Shown one piece after another: positions 56,882 to 64,000 of a DNA stretch of 64,000 bases. Below the pieces are notes generated by a model. That model had not been told where the DNA came from. It made no database searches and saw only the letters and a list, made by a program, of their open reading frames with translations. Source of the DNA: Sambucus nigra. Its lineage: Eukaryota; Streptophyta; Magnoliopsida; Dipsacales; Adoxaceae. The position numbers were made by a program, and so were the translations under genes. Numbering within the stretch: the stretch's first letter is position 1; each line of letters begins with the position of its first letter. Location: contig OX422210.1 in NCBI GenBank assembly GCA_949130495.1, positions 499,325,760 through 499,389,759 on the forward strand, given 5' to 3'.

Positions 56882-57639
56882 GTACCTTCATCTTTTCATT
56901 TTGAACATATTCTTGTTTGTATATTATCAGAGTGGCCACAATTTCATTTTCTCTGAAGTATGAATGAAGAATTGTTCTATACAACACATGAATACTTAAA
57001 GTCTTTGGTCTTCCTTGGCCAAAACTATTGCATATTCATTCTCATTTTAGTCCGATATCTTACATTGTTACATTCTTCTTCTTATTAAAGGAAATAATGT
57101 GTGCTACATGGGTGTGGATTACTGTATCAGGTGTGGGTGTGAGTTTAATGCTTTGATTAATCCAGTCCTGTTTTCTAATATAGTATTTATTAATTATTCT
57201 TGTACACTTCAGGGTTCAATGTGCATGTATGTAACACGTATGCCCCACAGAGGCACTAACACTTATTTGAGTTGTATCCGGTGGAATATTTTGTTATAAG
57301 AACTCACTTCTATTGTTATATGATGAAGGCTTTAGGTGAAGTTTGTTTGGATCAGCATAGTTCCATCTTGGGCCAAATTTGACTGCAGACAGCCTTGCCT
57401 GTGGTCGTTACTTTTTTTTTTTCTTTTTCTTCTGTAGACATGATGATAGTTCACAGTACAGATGTAGTATGTAATTCTCGAATGAGGTATTGTTTCGTTC
57501 GTGTGTCATATACTGTCTGCTCCAATTCACATGCCTGTGGCACTTTGCGAGTTATTAGACATTCTAAACCCTTTTGTGGAAATGATTAGTCAGCTTAGTA
57601 CAATAGTGATGTATACAGGAGGACTGGGGAAATTCATTG

Positions 57640-57905
57640 TATTTTTCTTTGTATTATTTCATGTCTAGCTTATTAATTTTCCGTCTTTTAATTAGTATAG
57701 GTAGTTGAGGATAATATTCCCTTGGAATGTTTTAGTGTGCCCTCTTTAGTCATTGTACTTTTAAGGGATATCTTGTCTAGCAAGATAACCTAGCCTATAC
57801 ATAAGGCCATTGGCCTCTGTTTGTAAGGACTACTATTACTTTTGAGATAAATTAGAGAAAAATTGGCCTCTAAACATGTTGTGTAGTGTAGATTAAATCG
57901 CTGCT
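57640..57905 (+). repeat. Diverged LTR relic related to the 34569 element
   Basis: AATATTCCCTTGGAAT, GTCTAGCAAGATAACCTAGC, ACATAAGGCCATTGGCCTC and TTGTGTAGTGTAGATTAA match the order of landmarks in the LTRs at 34569-34967. The borders and a second LTR are not clear. Confidence 0.6.
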
Positions 57906-58983
57906 GCCATGGGTAATTGTTGTAAAGCCATGGGTAATTGAAGGAACCAACAATCCACGCCTCCAAATGTGACCCCTGTCGCCCACGATCCCCTTGCCTC
58001 CACCACCATACCCTCAAAACTCTAGCCCTAGCCCTTCATTTCGCCGACCTAGATCCAGTCAGTTTCAGATTCGCTGACCCGCCCCAGTGCTCGCCTACCT
58101 TCAGCAAGCATTGCCGGAGTCGACCGAAGGCGAGCTACCCTCAACTATACCCCAATCCCCAGATTTAGCCGCCGACTCCTTTCTAGCAGCAATCCAAGGC
58201 TTCTAGCCTGGATCCATGAAGAAAATAGCTCTACAGTCTTCTTGCAATCTCTCTCGGACAACTGGTGAGGGCTGCCATAGAAGAGAGTCGGCAGCCGATC
58301 ATCAATTAACCTGTTAGAGAGAACGTCACCTTCGGTTGATCTCCCACGACCTCAAAAGGGCCGCGGTTCTGAGATTCCAGGTTGTTCTTAGTTATCGCCA
58401 ACATCAAATAACATTCCTCGGGCATCCACCAGCCTTGCCGAAGCTCCGGACGGTCTGCCCCTTTGATGTTACACCAAACCCTAGCTAGGGTTTCTCAAGT
58501 TGAAGTCAAATATGAAGGTAATATTGTAGAGTGGGGTTAAATAAATTAACCCCACATATTTTATCAAATATTGATTTATGATTTATCAAGTTTTACTACA
58601 ATCCAGACCCTACACGAGCTGAGATATTATTACACCCGATTTAATATATTGTGTATACTCCGCGTTTGATGAATTACACTAGACAATACTCTAGTAACGA
58701 TTTAATTTGTTCATTTAAGATGCCGCTAGAGATATTATGACAAGTGATACCACAAACATTAGGACACTTGGTTCCATAATAAAGATGACATGTGTCAAAA
58801 CCCCACTTGGGGGTATTTTGGCTATAAAAAGAGGGTTCCTCATTTGAGAGGATGATGGTTTTGGGGGCAAAATAAGGAGAGAAATTCTAACTCTTCTCCC
58901 CCGCAAACTGTCGGAGCTCCGTCAGAAGTTTGATAGCGACGAGCAGATTTCATAGTTTGATTACGAGTTTTACGTATTTTATA
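57906..58983 (+). other. Repeat-like DNA before the LINE
   Basis: The Pro/Ser-rich frame at 57938-58168 may be interior of an LTR element without pol, like 35176-35832. At 58810-58870 GGCTATAAAAAGAGGG looks like a TATA box of another LTR. I assign no gene. Confidence 0.4.
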
Positions 58984-58993
58984 CGGTATATGG

Positions 58994-59405
58994 AGATTTT
59001 AATGGCCATGTAGGAGAAGATCGTGTAGGATATGAGAAAGTGCATGGAGGACATGGTTTTGGAGATAGGAACGACGGGGGAGAGTCTATCTTAGATTTTG
59101 CGATGGCTTATGATTTTGTACTAGTAAATACATGTTTTAAAAAGAGGCTTGAACACTTAATAACTTATAAAAGTGGAACACATAAGAGCCAAATAGATTT
59201 TTTCATTACTAGGAAAGGAGACCGATTAACGTGTAAAGATTGTAAGGTTATCCCAGGAGAGAGCTTAACCTCACAACATAGGATAATGGTGTTGGATATA
59301 ATTATTAAAAATCAATCACGAGTGCGAAAAGTGAAGATTAACCCACGAACTAGGTGGTGGAATTTAAAAGGAGAGAAATTAGAATATTTAAAGATAAATT
59401 ATTAA
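58994..59405 (+). pseudogene. RTE endonuclease C-terminal part
   Basis: It reads GDFNGHVGEDRVGYEKVHGG, then SQIDFFITRKGDRL and LTSQHRIMVLDI. These match the later motifs of apurinic-like LINE endonucleases (GDFN, SQID, S.HR). The N-terminal catalytic motifs are missing. The frame closes at 59405 (LKINY) and shifts relative to the RT frame by one event near 59380. Plant databases often label such proteins craniofacial development protein 2-like. Confidence 0.85.
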
Positions 59406-61420
59406 ATGAAGCAACATGGAATAGTGAAGAAGAAACTACCATAATGTGGAATAAGATGGCCACATGCATTAGGAGAATATCAAAAGAAATTCTTGGAGAA
59501 TCAAAAGGCAAAGGGCCACAGTCTAAAGAAACTTGGTGGTGGAATGAAGAAGTACAGAATATAGTAAAAATTAAAAGGGAGTGCCTTAAAACATGGCAAA
59601 CAAATAGAAATGAAGAGAATTTTGAGAAATATAAATGGGCTAAAAAGGAAGTTAAGAAAGTGGTAAGAGATGCTAAGTTAAAAGCGTATGATGATCTTTA
59701 TACAAAATTAGGAACACAAGAAGGGGAAAAAAGTATTTATAAGCTTGCTAAACTTAGGGAGAGGAAAACAAAAGATTTTAATAACGTTAAGCGCATTAAA
59801 AGTGATGATTCGAGAGTCCTAGTCAAAGATGATGAAATTATGGAAAGATGGAAAAACTACTTTGAGAGGTTATTAAATGGAGATGATGGGAGTAGATTAG
59901 ATATAGAGGAACTTAGAGAGACTCGAGAAGATATATTTTTTCGTAGAATTAGGACAACAGAGGTCAGGATTGCTCTAAAAAAGAAGAAAACATGGAAGGC
60001 TTTAGGACCAGATGGTATCCCTATTGAGGTTTGGAAGTGCTTAGGGGAGGATGGAGTATCATGGCTTACAAAATTATTTAATAGAATTTTAATGACTAAT
60101 AGGATGCCCGATGAATGGAGAAAAAGTATTTTAGTACCTATTTATAAAAATAAAGGGGATATACAAAGTTGTTCAAATTATCGTGGTATTAAGTTCATGA
60201 GTCATACAATGAAACTTTGGGAGAGAGTGATTGAATATAGATTGAGATTGAAGACAACAGTATCTGAGAATCAATTTGGGTTTATGCCTGGGAGGTCAAC
60301 AATGGAAGCAATCTATTTATCGAGGATATTAATGGAGAGGTATAGAGAGAAAAAGAAGGATCTTCATATGATTTTTATAGATTTGGAGAATGCTTATGAT
60401 AGGATACCCAGAGATATAATATGGCGGGTTCTACATAAAAGAGGCGTGACTCGCAGATATATTGATGTGATCAAAGATATGTATGATGGTGCGATGACTA
60501 CAGTAAGAACATCAGCTGGAGAAAGTAGTGAATTTTCAATTACGGTAGGGCTACACCAAGGTTCATCATTAAGTCCTTATCTCTTTGCTCTTGTTATGGA
60601 TGAGTTGACTGGACAAATACAAGATGAGGTGCCATGGTGTATGCTATTTGCAGATGATATTGTTTTAGTCGATGAGACTAAGATGGGGATAAATGCTAGG
60701 TTGGAATTGTGGAGAGAAACTTTAGAAACAAGAGGATTTAAAATAAGCAGAACTAAAACAGAATATGTGGAGTGTAATTTTAGTAGTAATAGGAGGACAA
60801 ATGGAGATGTGTTGCAATTGGAGGGTCAGGAAATACCTAGAAATGACCATTTTCGTTATTTAGGATCGATTATACAAAAAGATGGAGATATTAGTGATGA
60901 TGTTACGCATAGGATTAGAGCAGGCTGGGTTAAGTGGAGAAGTGCGACCGGTGTTCTGTGTGATAGGCGTATACCTTTGAAGTTAAAAGGAAAATTTTAT
61001 AGGACGACCATTAGACTCGCCATGTTATATGGGACAGAGTGTTGGGCAACCAAGAAACAAAATGTGCAGAAAATGAGTGTGGCGGAAATGCGAATGCTAA
61101 GATGGATTTGTGGTAAAACTCGAAAGGATAAAATTAAAAATGAACAAATTCGTGAAACGGTAAAAGTAGCTCCTATAGAAGATAAATTGAGAGAAAATCG
61201 ACTTAGATGGTTTGGACACGTCAAGCGTAGACCAATGGATGCTCCTGTAAGGAAGAGTGATTTAGTTAGTATTGATGCTAACCCAAGGGGTAGAGGTAGG
61301 CCTAAATTAACTTGGTGGGATATTATAAAAAAGAACATGATATCATGTGGTTTAACCGAAGATATTGCACTGGACAGAATGGAATGGAAAAATAGGATTC
61401 ATATAGCCGACCCCAAATAA
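59354..61420 (+). CDS. RTE reverse transcriptase region, open for 688 codons
   Basis: An uninterrupted frame ends at a TAA at 61418-61420. It contains WKALGPDGIPIEVWKCLG (RT motif 1-2 region), NQFGFMPGRSTMEAI, MIFIDLENAYDRIPRDIIW (catalytic Asp), GLHQGSSLSPYLFALVMDEL, and LFADDIVLVDET (catalytic FADD). A C-terminal segment follows: WATKKQNVQKMSVAEMRMLR, RLRWFGHVKRRP, GRGRPKLTW and a final RIHIADPK. The domain copies element RNA at the target. The frame has no natural ATG at its start and is joined to the endonuclease by a frameshift, so the copy is probably dead though little decayed. Confidence 0.93.
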   Translation: MVEFKRREIRIFKDKLLNEATWNSEEETTIMWNKMATCIRRISKEILGESKGKGPQSKETWWWNEEVQNIVKIKRECLKTWQTNRNEENFEKYKWAKKEVKKVVRDAKLKAYDDLYTKLGTQEGEKSIYKLAKLRERKTKDFNNVKRIKSDDSRVLVKDDEIMERWKNYFERLLNGDDGSRLDIEELRETREDIFFRRIRTTEVRIALKKKKTWKALGPDGIPIEVWKCLGEDGVSWLTKLFNRILMTNRMPDEWRKSILVPIYKNKGDIQSCSNYRGIKFMSHTMKLWERVIEYRLRLKTTVSENQFGFMPGRSTMEAIYLSRILMERYREKKKDLHMIFIDLENAYDRIPRDIIWRVLHKRGVTRRYIDVIKDMYDGAMTTVRTSAGESSEFSITVGLHQGSSLSPYLFALVMDELTGQIQDEVPWCMLFADDIVLVDETKMGINARLELWRETLETRGFKISRTKTEYVECNFSSNRRTNGDVLQLEGQEIPRNDHFRYLGSIIQKDGDISDDVTHRIRAGWVKWRSATGVLCDRRIPLKLKGKFYRTTIRLAMLYGTECWATKKQNVQKMSVAEMRMLRWICGKTRKDKIKNEQIRETVKVAPIEDKLRENRLRWFGHVKRRPMDAPVRKSDLVSIDANPRGRGRPKLTWWDIIKKNMISCGLTEDIALDRMEWKNRIHIADPK

Positions 61421-61484
61421 TTGGGAAAAGGCTTTGTTGAGTTGTTGAGTTGAGTTGCTCTTTTTTTTTTCTTTTTTCGGTGAG

Positions 61485-61566
61485 GCTTACGCCTCAAACG
61501 CCTCGAGGCTTACGCCTCGCCTGGCCGCGACTAAAACGCCTCGCTTCGCCTTTCGCCTTTTTAAAC
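61485..61566. mobile_element. Terminal fragment of a CGCCTC-rich hAT-like element
   Basis: GGCTTACGCCTC repeats end in CGCCTTTTTAAACATTGAG. The text resembles 51585-51645 and the right end of family E. The other end was not found. Confidence 0.45.
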
Positions 61567-62231
61567 ATTGAGACTATCTTACATTTGGCGACTCTGCTGG
61601 GGAGGTATTCGTGATTCTGATTGCATAACGCCTCGTACGCACACGGAGAACTCAACGAAGCTGGAGAAAATTTTCCATTTCAGATAAGAACTTCTAACAT
61701 ATTTTATTATTTAATATTATGTTATTATGAAAGGCTATGTGCATGGCAACTCTGATACTTTTATTTACATACACGGGCTCATGATGGATCTAAGTGATCT
61801 AACAAATCTGTTATTTACATACATATATCAAAAGCCTTTATATGTTGATATAAGCTAGAACAAAAATATGATCTATCCTTCCTGACTTTGATAAGATTGG
61901 ACAATATTTGGTTAAGGTTTATAAGCACCAGTCAATACACCTAAATCAAAAATGTTATTTTATTTAATGGTGCCACCTGCTCGTATTGTCTTGCATGGCT
62001 AATATGACCTGCCCCAACTAATTAGTGTAGGTAAAGTTTATTGTTAAGATTTGATTACTGCTAGAATTATCTCGATCAATCTGATTGAATGACAATTTGG
62101 TCTAATCTATTAAAAAGGGAAGTGACTCAAATGAGGCCCTTTGATAGATTGTTATATTATGTTGAACAAAAATCACTCAAATCAAATTGAGAAAAGGAGG
62201 CAGGGCACTAAAGTAAAAACACATGTGGATT
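61567..62231 (+). other. CSTF77 last-intron DNA, no gene recognised
   Basis: A/T-rich intron sequence without domains or clear repeats. Confidence 0.5.
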
Positions 62232-62527
62232 TGACGTAAATAACGTCAAATGGGAGCAAGAAAAGATAAATCTCTCTCAAATCTCAAAATCTCAAAATAG
62301 AAGAATGCCCAAAATGAGGCTGCATATGGGTATCTATACGAAGGAGGTTGCTTGACCTCTAAGCTAACAACCTAATTACATTTATGTCCCTAAGAGCCAA
62401 TAACCTTCCTTCTTCTAAATACTAACAAAAAAGGAAAATACAATGAAATACTAAAAATAAAAGGACTAAAAAATAACAAAAATACAATAAAATCCTAAAA
62501 ATAATCCCTAATTCTTCGTTCACATCA
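62232..62527 (-). repeat. TR-GAG copy 2, 3' LTR
   Basis: Its complement matches the LTRs of the 44558 element in order, including TTTTTAGTATTTC, TTAGAGG..AAGCAACCTCC and the TGACGT palindrome edge. Confidence 0.9.
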
Positions 62528-62670
62528 TTCTCTCCGCCTTTGAAAAAGTTCGTCCTCGAACTTTAAGATTGCGGTCGAAAGCAAAAATTCCCAAAATTGC
62601 GGAAGAGACAAAACTTGAGGGGCCAAAACGGAAGTATTTAAAATTTGAGGGAGATTCTTCAATTATTGTG

Positions 62671-63755
62671 TCAATCTTCATCTTCTTCCTCATGCCACTC
62701 GTAGGAATATTGAAAAAGATCTACCCTCGGGGTGCCAAACCCTAGTTCTTGCACATGTTGGTGGGTTCCACTTAGGGCAGAAGATCGATTGGTTAGTATG
62801 GGAAGGGGTTGGAACAAAAGGGGTTGAAATTGGTTTGACTTTGTGGGAGAAGGGCTTTGGAACGCTTTCGGGTGGATCTTGAATGGATTGGGGTAAAGAA
62901 ACACTGGTTCTTGAATCCAACCATGGAGTAGGGAATGACAGGGCTGCCCTAGGATTTTTTTAACCATGAGAGGGGTGGATTGCACCCGGATTGGAGTAGA
63001 GTGGACCATGAACTGTTCGTCATGTTGGGTTGACCCACTTGGGACCATTTCGGGTTGCCTTTGCTGTTGCTGGGTTTGCCGACGGTCGTATTGATCATGG
63101 ACAACCACCGGAATGGTGGTCCGACCACCTTGGGTGGTGTCTTGAGTCGAGATTGGGTGCAGAGGATTTTTTTGGACAGCCAAAGGCTGTATCACTTCAT
63201 TTGGTGTCGGGAAAGGGGTCTTGGGGCAGCCGACCAGTTGTCAGAGGTCACTGCTTTGCGGATGGATGGAATTAGTTCGGCCGACCACTGGAATGTGGTC
63301 CGGCCATCTTGATGAGTCGCTTGAGTCGCTGTTGTCAGAGGGACACATGGGACAAAAACCAAGGGCTGTCTTTCAGTAGGTAGCGTTAGAATTGTTTGAG
63401 GATTTCGGCCGGTTGCCGCGAGTGGCGACGGATGTATCTGCTGAATATGGGTAAGGGTTTTGCCCTTGCTGGTGTAGAGAAGTGGTGTCCATGTGGTTGT
63501 GGTGGTTCTTGATGTGGTGGTGGGTAAAATAGGGTTAGGGTTTTGATTTTTTGGGGGTAAAGATCGGAAATGGGTTGCGGAAGCATAAGTAAAGGGGTTT
63601 TGGGGGCTCGGGTTAGGGTTAGGTAAGGTTGATGGGGGTGGGTGGCAATTTGGTGGGTGGTGGTGGAGGGAGGCGATGTAACCATCCATCAGGGCCACCA
63701 ATCCGTTGATGACCTCCAAGATTTGATTGTAAGGGTTTTTCGCGGAGGTGTTCAT
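62671..63755 (-). pseudogene. N-terminal gag remnant of TR-GAG copy 2
   Basis: The ATG at 63755 (MNTSAKNPYNQILEVINGLV) matches the gag start of copy 1 ([19 protein letters not shown]) and lies 94 bp from the PBS. A Pro/Thr/Ser-rich stretch runs to 63192 and then continues in another frame to 62671, ending in an acidic EWHEEEDED. No gag core domain is present. Thus only the low-complexity N-terminal part survives, probably as a result of internal deletion. Confidence 0.8.
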
Positions 63756-64000
63756 CTTTTCTTGGACCCACCTTGATGTTGTTTACGAGTTTTTGTTTTA
63801 CAACAACAAGAACAACAACCGGTGGAGCGAGTTAGACTTTGATACCAATTGACGTAAATGACGTCAAATGGGAGAAAGAAAAGATAAATCTCTCTTAATT
63901 CTCTCAAATCTCAATATCTCAAAATGGAAGAATGTCCAAAATGAGGCTACATATGGGTGCTATATATAGGAAGGAGGTTGCTTGACCTCTAAGGTAACAA

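Larger units (their letters stand above)
58984..61460 (+). mobile_element. 5'-truncated RTE-clade LINE
   Basis: It runs from within the endonuclease domain to the end of ORF2 and a 3' tail of TTG/GAGTTGTTGAG repeats (about 61425-61460). RTE elements end in short simple repeats instead of poly(A), which fits. The 5' truncation is the usual result of target-primed reverse transcription. I could not fix a target duplication. Confidence 0.9.
62232..64000 (-). mobile_element. TR-GAG copy 2, internally deleted, cut by window end
   Basis: The 3' LTR lies at 62232-62527 (TGACGTAAATAACGTCA to TCGTTCACATCA on the + strand). The 5' LTR starts at 63850 (TGACGTAAATGACGTCA) and runs past 64000. The PBS on the - strand is ATTGGTATCAAAGTC (just below 63850). 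The internal region is 1.3 kb against about 2.8 kb in copy 1 without its nested hAT. The gag domain and zinc knuckle are missing. It is opposite in orientation to copy 1 and to CSTF77. Confidence 0.9.

Noticed and set aside
59354..61420. Host gene reading as craniofacial development protein 2-like
   Set aside because: The motifs are those of an RTE LINE endonuclease/RT; that name is a common carry-over error in plant annotation.

Overview
The window is nuclear DNA of a flowering plant, most probably a eudicot with a large, repeat-rich genome; I cannot name the species. The evidence is a plant-type spliced gene running through the whole window, plus plant families of LTR retrotransposons (Ty3/gypsy Tekay, Ty1/copia, TR-GAG-like), L1 and RTE LINEs, and hAT DNA transposons.

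The only host gene I can support is CSTF77, the 77-kDa subunit of cleavage stimulation factor (mRNA 3'-end processing), on the + strand. Eleven consecutive internal coding exons (26-154, 483-529, 8109-8172, 17337-17457, 17685-17743, 17835-17903, 38175-38315, 38543-38607, 38967-39063, 42662-42721, 56729-56881) join in phase into 335 uninterrupted codons of HAT-repeat protein. Both ends lie outside the window. About 1 kb of coding sequence is spread over 57 kb, because introns 2, 3, 6, 9 and 10 and the last, open one have filled with transposons. The first intron is of the GC-AG type.

Layout of the introns. Intron 2 (530-8108): a nearly complete hAT element with transposase (693-4891), an unclassified dispersed repeat and an L1 relic. 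Intron 3 (8173-17336): an antisense L1 relic, two non-autonomous hATs that share one target site (9698-10072, 10081-11744), a decayed Tekay LTR with integrase remnant, joined abruptly to a copia remnant with its LTR. Intron 6 (17904-38174): an old Tekay-type LTR, an LTR/PBS fragment, a young complete Tekay element (21538-32318, 1,544-codon gag-pol on the - strand), an older antisense gypsy pol relic with two hAT insertions, an LTR element without pol (34569-36831) carrying a MULE-type MITE, and another hAT. Intron 9 holds unclassified repeat-like DNA. Intron 10 (42722-56728): an L1 tail, a gag-only LTR element (44558-49162) with two nested hATs, a further hAT, an AT-rich hAT with another hAT nested in it, a fold-back element and another hAT. 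The last intron (from 56882): an LTR relic, a 5'-truncated RTE LINE with an open RT frame (58984-61460) and a second, internally deleted gag-only LTR element running out of the window (62232-64000).

Twelve hAT-superfamily insertions in five terminal-sequence families (called A-E here) can be delimited to the base or nearly so by terminal inverted repeats and target-site duplications; only one carries a transposase. I found no wholly new biological system. The best material is the record of nested insertions in one gene: empty sites preserved in sister LTRs, a shared hAT target site, a 51-bp difference between the LTRs of a young Tekay element inside a dense TTCGAA array, and gag-only LTR elements.
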